In this document: piece by piece, positions 9,827 through 18,026 of the stretch | How positions within the stretch are numbered: position 1 is the stretch's first letter | Layout: each line of letters opens with the position of its first letter | Assembly (NCBI GenBank): GCA_016903655.1 | Contig: JADQBC010000007.1 | Coordinates: 1-47,858, forward strand | Length of the DNA stretch: 47,858 nucleotides | Origin: Gomphosphaeria aponina SAG 52.96 = DSM 107014 | GTDB lineage: Bacteria; Cyanobacteriota; Cyanobacteriia; Cyanobacteriales; Gomphosphaeriaceae | Reading direction: 5' to 3' | The notes under the pieces: model-generated | Seen by the model: the letters and a program-made list of their open reading frames with translations, nothing else | Databases searched by the model: none | Told to the model about the DNA's origin: nothing | Translations under genes and position numbers: made by a program

Positions 9827-11014
9827 TTACTCTCTGGGTAAAGTCCCTGGTTGCACTTGAACTGTTTTTGTCTCCCCATGGCGCAGAATTTCCACTTCGA
9901 GAACATTTCCAATTTCACTTGCCTCTACTTGTTCCTGCACATCAACAGCAGTTTCCACAGGTTGATCACCCACTTTCTGAATGACATCTCCTGGTTGGAA
10001 ACCTGCAGTTGCCGCTGGTGAATTGGGAACCACCTGCACAATTAAAACCCCAGTTTCTGCCGTAACTCTCAAATTAGTTTCTGCATTAATTGCTGCACTA
10101 TTTTCCGCAGTTAAAGTAACCATCTGAATACCCAGATAAGGATGGTCAGCTTTTCCTGTAGCTAAAAGCTGCTCCGCCACCTTAAGTGCAGTTTCGATAG
10201 GAATAGCAAAACCCAAACCCTGACCATTTGCGCGAATGGCGGTATTTATGCCAATCACTTCCCCAGCAGCATTCAAAAGTGGCCCACCCGAATTACCAGG
10301 ATTAATTGCAGCATCAGTTTGGATAAACCTTACCCGTTTTTCTGGGATACCCACCTCACTACTAGAGCGCCCTAAAGCACTGATAATGCCTACTGTAACC
10401 GTGTTGTCCAAACCCAAAGGATTCCCAATAGCGATCGCCCATTCTCCAGGAATCAGATTTTCCGTTGTTCCTAGAGTTACACTCGGTAAATTATTTGTTT
10501 CAATCTTCACCACTGCCACATCCGTAACTGGATCTGTGCCAATTACCTTACCTGTCAAAATCTGACCATCCTTCAGAGTCACATTCACCGTAGATGTACC
10601 TTCTACCACATGAGCATTAGTAACAATTGTGCCATCCTCACTCAAAATAAAGCCCGAACCAGTACCATGTTCTACCTTTTCCTGTAACTCTGGTAACTCA
10701 TCCCCAAAAAATCTCCGCAAAAATGGCTGTTTAAATGGTTCTGGCAACTCCTGTGACACCTCCCGAGTTGCATCAATCCGCACAACTGCTGGCCCCACCT
10801 GCTGCACCGCCAGCGCGATAAAATTCAGATTTTCTTGTGGGAGTAGCTCTTGTGTTACTTCAGAAGATTTTACTGGTACTGCAACTATTTGAGGCTTTTC
10901 CACCGTCGTCATTGGTTGCTGCTCAATTAAGTAACCATGTCCCCAAACCCCTGCTCCCGTACCCAGTGCCAAAAAACTAAAATACAAACCTAGCTGTTTT
11001 AAAGATAAACTCAT
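9827..11014 (-). CDS. HtrA/Deg-family serine protease (HhoA/HhoB/HtrA type)
   Basis: A 395-aa trypsin-fold protease with one PDZ domain, used for quality control of envelope or lumenal proteins. The N-terminus has a hydrophobic signal/anchor at about 10-29, so the catalytic part should face the periplasm or thylakoid lumen. The triad is visible: His135 in TNAHVVEG, Asp165 in DPVTDVAVV and Ser242 in NPGNSGGPLL. The PDZ domain spans about 300-390, with VVPNSPAATAGFQPGDVI. The length fits the single-PDZ cyanobacterial Deg proteases; which of the three paralogues this is cannot be told here. It converges on the small ORF at 9825. Confidence 0.92.
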   Translation of the reverse strand: MSLSLKQLGLYFSFLALGTGAGVWGHGYLIEQQPMTTVEKPQIVAVPVKSSEVTQELLPQENLNFIALAVQQVGPAVVRIDATREVSQELPEPFKQPFLRRFFGDELPELQEKVEHGTGSGFILSEDGTIVTNAHVVEGTSTVNVTLKDGQILTGKVIGTDPVTDVAVVKIETNNLPSVTLGTTENLIPGEWAIAIGNPLGLDNTVTVGIISALGRSSSEVGIPEKRVRFIQTDAAINPGNSGGPLLNAAGEVIGINTAIRANGQGLGFAIPIETALKVAEQLLATGKADHPYLGIQMVTLTAENSAAINAETNLRVTAETGVLIVQVVPNSPAATAGFQPGDVIQKVGDQPVETAVDVQEQVEASEIGNVLEVEILRHGETKTVQVQPGTLPRE

Positions 11015-11170
11015 TTTCCCCCTTATCCTCTATACTTCTAAAAGTTCGGCTCAATAATTTCTGCCTTGTCCTAATTATAATGTAACTTTTCTGGAAAAAC
11101 CGCTTTTCAGGAATGTTTAAATAGTTATCAGGGGGGTATTTCTTCTCTAGGAATTTTAAAAAATATATAA

Positions 11171-11332
11171 GTAATTTTAGATTACCTAATTGCTAATGGA
11201 GAAATTCCTGTGCCTGAGGATATTAAAATTGATGTTGATGCCCATGAAAAAAGTGTTTTATTGGGGGCTAAGTCTTTACTAGCTACTGCTCACCCTACCA
11301 TCATGTTTTCATTTAGTAATATTTTTGAATGA
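11171..11332 (+). pseudogene. C-terminal fossil of an FkbM-family methyltransferase
   Basis: In the 388-bp gap 11015-11402, the plus strand reads open for 53 codons from 11171, after a TAA, to TGA at 11332. The product contains LIANGEIPVPEDIKIDVD, HEKSVLLGAKSLLATAHP and TIMFSF. This is the IKIDVEGAE...VLKGA...LL...HPTIM pattern of FkbM SAM-dependent methyltransferases, with the conserved EGAE degraded to DAHE. There is no start codon and the N-terminal SAM-binding half is missing, so it is a dead fragment. It sits upstream of a sulfotransferase on the other strand; both are typical of glycan-modification islands. Confidence 0.7.
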
Positions 11333-11402
11333 TAAATTTTAAATTCTTGGGGAAAATAATGGGGGCGAGTTGCCTAAAAATCTCAATTTGATTGCTTATT
11401 AA

Positions 11403-12467
11403 CTATTTAAAAGCTAGAACTAATCTAGACCAAATATATTTGGGAATATTGCCAATGCGCTCTTGGTTGGCAATTACAGCCTGCAGTGCAGCCAAGGGGA
11501 AGGTGATCCAAAACCAAATAATATTGAGAAGGGAGGCGTTTGTTTTCTCTTTTTCATAATTTCCCCTGCTCAAGAGATTACCACAACAATATTGAACCAC
11601 TGCAATTTCTGGATCGCTTAGTTTTTCGCGCCAGCGAGATGCTGATTCTTCAGCAAAACCTACTCCTGAAACTGCCCAAGTATCGGCGTATGAACTCCCA
11701 ACTAAACTAACTTCAAGCATTGAAGGTTGGTATTCTAAAGATAGCCATTTTGTCAATTTTTCCATTGTTAATTCTGGGTTTAAAACTAGGTCTTCAAACC
11801 GCTGAATATAGATTTTATTTTCTCCAAACTCTTCTAGAGCTGTTAAAGCTGCATTGAAAGCACCCCTCCAAAGCAGACTAATGGTGATTATATTGTATGA
11901 TTTTTGTATTCTTTTATTTTCACTAGCAACTCGCTCATTGTTGCTCCACTCATTTTTAGCAAAGTCACGATATGAAGCAACTACTGCTCCTGGATGGCGG
12001 ATCATACAAACAATTTTTGCATTGGGATAACAAGTTAGAATTTCTTTTATATTAAATATATGTCTGGGGGTTTTTTCCCCCCACTTGATTTTGTTTTTCC
12101 TTTTGGTACATAGTTTACAATATGCCTCAAAGTATGCGTCAATATTGTTATTGATACTTTGAGCTAGTTTTCTTAATTCTATCCGCTCCATCCACCCTTG
12201 CTCTGGATCCCCTCCTGACATATAAAATTTATGTGTTTGTGCTAAAAAGTAATCTTCAATATCTTTTATTTGTTCAGCACTGAAAGAGTTTAGGGAATGA
12301 CTCTCCATTTTCAGCCGCAGATCATCAAAATAGTGAGTTTCAGGAGCAATATAAACTTCTGAATGTCTGTTAAGAATATCTGTCATTAATGTTGTCCCCG
12401 AACGGGACAACCCGACAACAAAGATTGGATTTTCACTACTCTTAACATTGGTTTCTGGTGTTTCCAT
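11403..12467 (-). CDS. Sulfotransferase family protein
   Basis: A 354-aa PAPS-dependent sulfotransferase-like protein. The 5'-phosphosulfate loop is VVGLSRSGTTLM (17-28), and the 3'-phosphate-binding element is MIRHPGAVVASYRDF at about 155-169. These are the two diagnostic motifs of the family. It should transfer sulfate from PAPS to a hydroxyl or amine of a sugar, peptide or small molecule; the acceptor cannot be read from sequence. The C-terminal ~40 residues include a hydrophobic stretch (IIWFWITFPLAALQAVI) that may be a membrane association site. The gene is isolated, with no cotranscribed neighbour and no clear promoter. Confidence 0.85.
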   Translation of the reverse strand: METPETNVKSSENPIFVVGLSRSGTTLMTDILNRHSEVYIAPETHYFDDLRLKMESHSLNSFSAEQIKDIEDYFLAQTHKFYMSGGDPEQGWMERIELRKLAQSINNNIDAYFEAYCKLCTKRKNKIKWGEKTPRHIFNIKEILTCYPNAKIVCMIRHPGAVVASYRDFAKNEWSNNERVASENKRIQKSYNIITISLLWRGAFNAALTALEEFGENKIYIQRFEDLVLNPELTMEKLTKWLSLEYQPSMLEVSLVGSSYADTWAVSGVGFAEESASRWREKLSDPEIAVVQYCCGNLLSRGNYEKEKTNASLLNIIWFWITFPLAALQAVIANQERIGNIPKYIWSRLVLAFK

Positions 12468-12552
12468 TTATCGCTTTTAAAGTATTTTACAAGTTACATT
12501 GAGATTTGAACTGGGGTGTTGATTATTGGTAAAATATAAAAAATTAATTCCC

Positions 12553-12676
12553 TACACTTTTTATGAGGAAAAGCTCGTAGTTGCGCAAAGATCGCCAAAA
12601 GGTCTTTTGGCGCAACGCGCGAGCACACCAGAGCGCGCTAAAGCGCAACTACAAACTTTTTCTGATAAAAAGTGTA
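12553..12676. mobile_element. MITE-like palindromic element with 34-bp terminal inverted repeats
   Basis: The ends (left TACACTTTTTAT at 12553, right ATAAAAAGTGTA ending 12676) are inverted repeats about 34 bp long with roughly five mismatches, each running in to GTAGTTGCGC. Inside is a perfect 9-bp hairpin, CGCCAAAAG (12593-12601) with CTTTTGGCG (12604-12612), and further GCGCG/CGCGC pairing. It encodes nothing. Its size, GC-rich core in an AT-rich gap and long terminal repeats fit a non-autonomous miniature transposable element. The rest of the 12468-12877 gap holds only an 8-bp inverted repeat (ATGGTAAA/TTTACCAT) and the chlG terminator. Confidence 0.65.
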
Positions 12677-12833
12677 TTAAATTACTTGGTTAAAGTTGGG
12701 TCAAAATCAACAGCCCAGATTTGAACTAGCTTGAGTCTTTTAAGGAGCTTTAATTCAGGAGTTACACAATCATGGTAAATCAAAGTTCAATGTTTTAAGA
12801 AGTTTACCATACTATAGTAACCATGAGAAAATA

Positions 12834-12863
12834 AATTATCAGTTATCAATGTAACTGATAATT
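12834..12863 (-). terminator. Stem-loop downstream of chlG
   Basis: A perfect 12-bp inverted repeat, AATTATCAGTTA (12834-12845) and its complement (12852-12863), with a 6-nt loop lies 14 bp past the chlG stop. On the minus strand it is followed by a T-rich run. On the plus strand it is also followed by a T-tract, so it could act in both directions. Confidence 0.45.
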
Positions 12864-12877
12864 GTTAATTGTTTTTT

Positions 12878-13834
12878 TTAGATTCCTGCGTGACCTAATG
12901 CTAAACCTGCGACTAACATTCCTAATACGAGAAATGGTTGGGCGCTGGCTTGATATTTTACGTCGTTTTTCAGGGGGTCACGCAAAAAATACATATCTTG
13001 AAAGGTGATTTGAGGAATAATTAACAGTAGTAAAATAGTGGCGTAAAGGTTTTGATGGATACTGATTAAATATCCTGCTATTCCTGCTTGGAAAATGTCG
13101 ATCATTAAGACGCAAATCCAAGCTGCCGTGGTAATTCCAAACATTACTGGCAGGGATTGTAACCCTAGTTGGCGATCGCCTTCTACGCTCTTAAAATCAT
13201 TGACTACTGCTATGCCCAACCCTGCCATACTATATATCAATGTCAATATCACTATTGTCCAATTTAGTTCCCCAAATAAAGCGTGACCTGCCCACCAAGG
13301 TAAAGCAATATAACTAGAACCCAGGGCATAATTCCCTAACCAGCCATTTTTTTTCAGTTTCAAAGGTGGGGCTGAATAAATATAAGCGATCAATGCTCCT
13401 CCAAGAGTCAGATAGAGCATAATAGGAGAATCATGACCCGCCCATTGATCCAGAATATATGCTATTCCTAGACCAGCAAATAGTAATATTATAACCTGAG
13501 TTACTACCTGGGGAATAGAAATTGCTCCTGAAGGAATGGGGCGATAGGGTTCATTAATTGCGTCTATTTCTCTGTCATAAAAATCATTTAATGTCTGGGT
13601 ATAACCTGCCATTAATGGGCCTGATAGCAACATACAGGTAAATGCTTTTAAAACATCCTCTAAACTCCAGGTATAAGCTCCAGAAGACGCTGCCCCGCAA
13701 ACTACTCCCCAAATAAGCGGTATCCAGGTGATGGGTTTCATTAGTTGCAGGCGAATTTTCCAGATAGAAGTTTCCCCTTCTGCTGCACCTTTCATCCCTA
13801 ATAATTGTCTAGTTTTTGCGCTGCTATCGCTCAT
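12878..13834 (-). CDS. chlG: Chlorophyll a synthase (UbiA prenyltransferase family)
   Basis: About 318 aa, an integral membrane enzyme that esterifies chlorophyllide a with phytyl or geranylgeranyl diphosphate, the last step of chlorophyll synthesis in the thylakoid membrane. The two Asp-rich sites are clear: NDFYDREIDAINEPYRPIPS in the first half and NDFKSVEGDRQLG in the second. About eight to nine membrane segments follow, and the N-terminus has the RQLLGMKGAAEGE signature of cyanobacterial ChlG. I prefer the ATG at 13834, which has GGAG about 7 nt upstream; an in-frame ATG at 13852 would add six residues. It is the last gene of a petP / ArsA-like / chlG transcription unit. Confidence 0.96.
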   Translation of the reverse strand: MSDSSAKTRQLLGMKGAAEGETSIWKIRLQLMKPITWIPLIWGVVCGAASSGAYTWSLEDVLKAFTCMLLSGPLMAGYTQTLNDFYDREIDAINEPYRPIPSGAISIPQVVTQVIILLFAGLGIAYILDQWAGHDSPIMLYLTLGGALIAYIYSAPPLKLKKNGWLGNYALGSSYIALPWWAGHALFGELNWTIVILTLIYSMAGLGIAVVNDFKSVEGDRQLGLQSLPVMFGITTAAWICVLMIDIFQAGIAGYLISIHQNLYATILLLLIIPQITFQDMYFLRDPLKNDVKYQASAQPFLVLGMLVAGLALGHAGI

Positions 13835-13857
13835 TTTTTCTCCTGCTGACATTTGTT

Positions 13858-14949
13858 TTACAAGCTAATTATTAAATAACCCTCTTGGAATTTCGCCCCT
13901 TTGACTGGTTTACCGCTCAAAGAAGGTGGTAATAAAATATTCCGTCGCTGGTCTCCTGCTTCAATGGTAATTTCTGGCCCAGATTGAGTCAGTTTTACCT
14001 GTTTTTTGTCAAAACCTGGGAGAAACACTCGCACTTGACTTGCTGCTGTGTCAATTATTATGGGTTTGGGTGCTTCTCCTGCTGCTTTCAAGTTGGGTAA
14101 GGCATTCACCAGGGTTTCCCAGTGGGCAGTCTGGGGAAGTTCGGTAATTGCCAGGGGAGCAAATTCTGTTTTTATCTCTGCTGTTGTGGTAGCTTGGTTT
14201 AAAATTACCCCGCCCACTGTCAGATTTATTTGTTGTGCGCTCCCCCAGAGATATTTTGCTGTTGCCACTGCTACTGGAGTGTTGTTAGTTACAAGATAGG
14301 CTGCTACCTTGTTGGGGTTGGCGATCGCCGCTTTTCCTTCTTCTAACAATTCATTTGCTTGAAAAGTTGATTCATTGGTTAAATCATCTGCACTCCAGGA
14401 CATATTCATTACTGCCGCTGTCACTGGTGGCACAAAGGGAGCAAGAGCTTTCCCAATATCTGATTCATTGAAAACTTGTCTAAAACGACGAATATACCAA
14501 CTCAGTATTTCTGGGATGCCCAGCATTCTGAGGGTGGTCATATCCCCAGGGCCATCATAAATAATCACATCATATTTGCCACTGTTTTCATATTCCCGCA
14601 CCGCATTGAGTGCAAGGGCGCTATCCATCCCTGGTAAAATGCCTAATTCCTGACCATAGACATTTTTTAAAGTAGGCGAGCGCAAATATTTCGCTTCTAG
14701 AGCTTTTATTTCCTCCCAACCCTGCTCTAAAAGAGAAGTTGACTGTAACTGGACTACCTTGAGATTGGGAGCTATTTCTGTGGGTTCTGCCCCAGAACTA
14801 CACCCTAATAACATACTAAAAGCTGGGCTAGAGTCTTGTCCTACAAGGAGGACACGAGACCCAAGGCCCGAGAGTTGTTTAGCGGCGGCGATCGCTACTG
14901 TTGTGCGACCTGTGCCACCTTTGCCTAAAAAAGTTAATATTAGAGCCAT
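13858..14949 (-). CDS. ArsA/Get3-fold ATPase with C-terminal HSP20-like domain
   Basis: A 363-aa soluble protein of the ArsA/Get3 (SIMIBI) class. The deviant P-loop is GKGGTGRTT (9-17), with Arg15 in the place of the usual second Lys. DVIIYDGPGD at about 125-134 corresponds to the Walker B region. The last ~70 residues (LPGFDKKQVKLTQSGPEITI) form an alpha-crystallin-like beta domain found in cyanobacterial and plastid ArsA-type proteins. Family annotation suggests a role in handling tail-anchored or membrane proteins, but this is not proven. The gene ends a few bases before chlG and starts 27 bp after petP, so a link to thylakoid pigment-protein assembly is plausible by context only. Confidence 0.85.
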   Translation of the reverse strand: MALILTFLGKGGTGRTTVAIAAAKQLSGLGSRVLLVGQDSSPAFSMLLGCSSGAEPTEIAPNLKVVQLQSTSLLEQGWEEIKALEAKYLRSPTLKNVYGQELGILPGMDSALALNAVREYENSGKYDVIIYDGPGDMTTLRMLGIPEILSWYIRRFRQVFNESDIGKALAPFVPPVTAAVMNMSWSADDLTNESTFQANELLEEGKAAIANPNKVAAYLVTNNTPVAVATAKYLWGSAQQINLTVGGVILNQATTTAEIKTEFAPLAITELPQTAHWETLVNALPNLKAAGEAPKPIIIDTAASQVRVFLPGFDKKQVKLTQSGPEITIEAGDQRRNILLPPSLSGKPVKGAKFQEGYLIISL

Positions 14950-14976
14950 CTTTTCTTGCCTTGAGTCTCCTGATTA

Positions 14977-15171
14977 CTAATCTACAGGTTTAATTTCGTC
15001 CTCAAAAAACCAGGTTGCGGTGTTATCATCAAATGCCACTACAACCCCTACCCCGCTGCCATCAGTCATTTTAAAGTCTTTAACTTTGCCGACTTTGCCT
15101 AGTTTTGCAGCAATCTTGTCAGCCACCCTGTCTCGCAGACGATACACTTTTACTTTTTGCCCGATGTCCAT
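14977..15171 (-). CDS. petP: Cytochrome b6f complex subunit PetP
   Basis: A 64-aa protein with an SH3-like beta-barrel sequence (DIGQKVKVYRLRDRV, GKVGKVKDF, GVGVVVAFDDN, TWFFEDEI). This is the cyanobacterial DUF2862/PetP family, a peripheral cytoplasmic-side subunit of the cytochrome b6f complex that affects cyclic electron flow. I take the ATG at 15171 as the start because the upstream alternative is a GTG at 15177 and homologues begin with M-x-IGQKVKV. It is the first gene of an apparent operon with the ArsA-like ATPase and chlG. Confidence 0.88.
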   Translation of the reverse strand: MDIGQKVKVYRLRDRVADKIAAKLGKVGKVKDFKMTDGSGVGVVVAFDDNTATWFFEDEIKPVD

Positions 15172-15287
15172 TCCCACTTATTATAGTAATTCGATCAACA
15201 ATTCTTCAGTCTAGCGGAATCTGGCACAGTTAGGGCAATTCCATGTTAATTTTCAAGTCTGCTGGTTTCATGCTCCCCAAGACAGAA

Positions 15288-16991
15288 TTAATTATTAATA
15301 TAACTTATGGGCTGTGAGTTAGCAGCTTGAATCAAGTAATCGTAAAGAAATCCTTTCTCAAATGGGGGGAGTCCTGAAGTTAATTTTTCTTTGAAATTCA
15401 ACTCTCTGTCCTCAATTCTGAGAGGTTCACTTCTGCGAGTTAATGCTCCATTTTCGGTTTGGAGGAAGATAATGTTAGCAATTTCAAACTCCCGCTCCCG
15501 CTCTGATTTTTTTCCCACTGTATTTAATTCTTTTAATTGTAATGAATTTTCCTTAAATACTACCTGCTCTTGCCAATTTGGAAGTAATTTATACAAGCTG
15601 GGTGGAAAGTTCCAGTCCGTCGGCCATCGATACATTTTCTTGAGGACAAAGGTTCCCGTCCAATTTTCCTGGGATACATTTTTTGGTCTTTTGAAATGTT
15701 CTAAACCGTCAACTAAAATTAAAGTTCCTTCATTCATATCGGGAGCCAGATTAATCACATCTTGCCAAAATGCCTGTTGATACTGCCACATGAGCTTATA
15801 ATCTTGCTGCACAACGATTCCAAATCCGATTAATAAGGCAAAGAATGCAGCTAAACTGACAGTGGCTAGGCGCTTTTGTCTATAGGCGATCGCTAAATTC
15901 CACAGGGCTGAACCTAAACACCCACAAAGAATTGAAGCTCCTACTACTGCACCTAAATGAACCCGCGATTCACCTCCATGAAAGAGATTAACTGGTACAG
16001 TTAATGCTAGAGAATAACCCAAAATTAGCATTATGAAACCAATGGTAGTTAGTTGGGCAAGCTCCTGCCAAGAATGGGGCATTTTTTTCTGCTTTAAATC
16101 CCACATTCCCCACAGTATTACTCCAAAACCAATAAGCATGAGAATCCCTAATTCCCCATTTAACTTCTGTAACGGTTCTAGAGAATGAGAGAAGAACATG
16201 AGAATGCTCATCACTGGCCCTAGCAACATATTTTTTATTGCTAGTAAGATAATTTCCCAAAAATCCAGGTTAGCTACTCGATTTTCACCTGTGAGCTTGC
16301 GGGTGATTACTATTAAGCCAACTAGCGCTCCAAGCATTAGAGTATGGGTCAACAATTCTCTTAGTAGTTTTCTATCCCATTTTTGGTTAAACAGGGGTGC
16401 TGCGAGAAAAATTGGGAATACTGTTTCATAGCAAAGCAGAGAACCCAAGATTACTAAATAGGATAATTTCTTTTTGCCAGAAACATAGCAAATTAAGGCT
16501 AGTAAAACGAAGGTTAAAGATGGTTGATGTCCTAATGAACTTGTTAGCCAGACTCGGGTAAGATATACAGGAAACAGGGCAAATCCTATGGCTCCTGTGA
16601 TGACAAAAACCTGATCTTTTGACACTCGCTTGAGTAAGGTGTAAAATAAAAACCCATTAACTGTAACAAGAAGATATCCAAGCAAATATACTCCATTTAA
16701 ACCGCCTAATTTTTCGCCGAAGAATGAAAACAAATAGATCAACCCTGGATGAAGTGGTCTTCCTTCGGTTAATCTGCCAAAATGGACAAAAAGACTCCAC
16801 GTGTAATCTATGAGTTCAGATCCTGTCATCCCCATTGCTTTGGGCAGCCTTGCGTAGTCGTCTTCATACAACCCAAAACTTGCACTGTGCCAAAAATGTG
16901 CTATCCAAGTTATGAGGGCAAGGACAATTAAAATCTTTACTCGGTTGAGACTCTTAAAGATGGGATTTCTTCCAGTTATGGGAGTCTTCAC
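15288..16991 (-). CDS. Large polytopic membrane protein, GT-C glycosyltransferase-like
   Basis: A 567-aa protein with about ten to eleven membrane segments and a soluble C-terminal region (about 430-567). An acidic motif (FGLYEDDYARLP, about 39-50) lies in the first extracytoplasmic loop, where GT-C-fold glycosyltransferases keep their catalytic Asp/Glu pair. The hydrophobic topology, first-loop acidic pair and hydrophilic tail fit that superfamily, but I recognise no specific family, so the activity is an inference. The start is GTG at 16991 with a strong AGGAGGAGG ribosome-binding site 5 nt upstream. It is divergent from the polysaccharide export genes, which supports a role in surface glycans. 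Confidence 0.6.
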   Translation of the reverse strand: MKTPITGRNPIFKSLNRVKILIVLALITWIAHFWHSASFGLYEDDYARLPKAMGMTGSELIDYTWSLFVHFGRLTEGRPLHPGLIYLFSFFGEKLGGLNGVYLLGYLLVTVNGFLFYTLLKRVSKDQVFVITGAIGFALFPVYLTRVWLTSSLGHQPSLTFVLLALICYVSGKKKLSYLVILGSLLCYETVFPIFLAAPLFNQKWDRKLLRELLTHTLMLGALVGLIVITRKLTGENRVANLDFWEIILLAIKNMLLGPVMSILMFFSHSLEPLQKLNGELGILMLIGFGVILWGMWDLKQKKMPHSWQELAQLTTIGFIMLILGYSLALTVPVNLFHGGESRVHLGAVVGASILCGCLGSALWNLAIAYRQKRLATVSLAAFFALLIGFGIVVQQDYKLMWQYQQAFWQDVINLAPDMNEGTLILVDGLEHFKRPKNVSQENWTGTFVLKKMYRWPTDWNFPPSLYKLLPNWQEQVVFKENSLQLKELNTVGKKSEREREFEIANIIFLQTENGALTRRSEPLRIEDRELNFKEKLTSGLPPFEKGFLYDYLIQAANSQPISYINN

Positions 16992-17057
16992 GCTCCTCCT
17001 CCTTTTTTGTTAACCTTTTCAAGATTATATAGCAAGAGCCATGTTTCTTCGGAAAAA

Positions 17058-17095
17058 GACAAGGGTTACCCTTGTCTCAACCCCTTGTCTCAACC
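17058..17095. promoter_or_regulatory. Palindrome plus tandem 12-mers in a divergent intergenic region
   Basis: GACAAGGGT-T-ACCCTTGTC (17058-17076) is a perfect 9-bp-arm palindrome. It runs into two direct copies of CTTGTCTCAACC (17071-17082, 17084-17095) and a partial third. It lies between the divergent membrane-protein and wzm-like genes, a place for shared regulation; it could equally be a transcribed hairpin. Confidence 0.35.
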
Positions 17096-17186
17096 TCTTG
17101 TCTATGTCAATAGCATAGTTGAGACTGCTATGGTGAGAGAAACTAATTGCTTGGTGTAATTATATGCAATATATAAGCAGACAAAA

Positions 17187-18026
17187 ATGATAAACAAGCT
17201 AAAACCTCCTACTGAAATAGTGATTAAACCTCCCTCCCAGTCTTTAAAACTGGATTTAAGGGAGATTTACAGGTTTCGTCACCTAATTGGGAATCTGGTG
17301 TGGCGAGATATTCGAGTCCAGTTTGATGCCATGTATCTCGGGGCCTTCTGGGCTACGGTTAGACCTTTACTGATGGTAGCTGTTTTTGCTTTATTTCGTA
17401 ATTTGTCGGGGGCTAACCTCTATGTTCCCATTCCTTATGCGGTTTATGTCTATAGCGGCTTGATTCTCTGGTTTTACTTCATTGAAGCTACTACAGCCAC
17501 TTCTAAGTCTCTGGAAAAAAATGCCAGCTTGATTACAAAAGTCTATTATCCCAGGGTGATTAATTTGATTGTTCCTGCGATCGCTTCTCTCTATGGTTTG
17601 GGAGTGGCTATGTTTCCTTTGTTATGTATGATGCTTTGGCAGGGGGTTTACCCAGGTTGGCGCATTCTTTTCTTGCCTTTTGTCCTGCTCCAATGTATGC
17701 TTTTAGTCAATGCAGTGGGAACTCTTTTTGCTGCTCTCTCTCTTGAAAGTAAAGATTTTGATAAGCTTTTAAGTCAGATTTTGTACATTGGTTTATATAT
17801 TTCTCCTGTGATTTTTGCCCCTGGTTTGATTCCTGAAAAAGCTAGATATCTCTATTTTCTTAATCCTATCGCTGGCACTCTTTTGGCTTTTCGGTCTTCT
17901 TTGTTTAATGATTTTCCTTTCCCTACCTGGCAATGGATTTACTCGATTATCGCTACCATTGTCTTGTTAGCAATTGGTCTAATTCTTTATCAGCGGGTGG
18001 AAGCTTTTATTGCCGATAAACTATGA
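17187..18026 (+). CDS. ABC-2 type polysaccharide export permease (Wzm/TagG-like)
   Basis: A 279-aa inner-membrane permease with six hydrophobic segments and a cytosolic N-terminus of about 50 residues. The amphipathic LVWRDIRVQFDAMYLG segment (37-52) just before the first membrane span and the late P-x-x-F-x-P-G pattern (PVIFAPG) match ABC-2 exporters of O-antigen, teichoic acid or capsule. It pairs with the ATPase gene, whose ATG overlaps its TGA by 4 bp, so translation is coupled. The substrate is inferred to be an undecaprenyl-linked glycan. Confidence 0.9.
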   Translation: MINKLKPPTEIVIKPPSQSLKLDLREIYRFRHLIGNLVWRDIRVQFDAMYLGAFWATVRPLLMVAVFALFRNLSGANLYVPIPYAVYVYSGLILWFYFIEATTATSKSLEKNASLITKVYYPRVINLIVPAIASLYGLGVAMFPLLCMMLWQGVYPGWRILFLPFVLLQCMLLVNAVGTLFAALSLESKDFDKLLSQILYIGLYISPVIFAPGLIPEKARYLYFLNPIAGTLLAFRSSLFNDFPFPTWQWIYSIIATIVLLAIGLILYQRVEAFIADKL

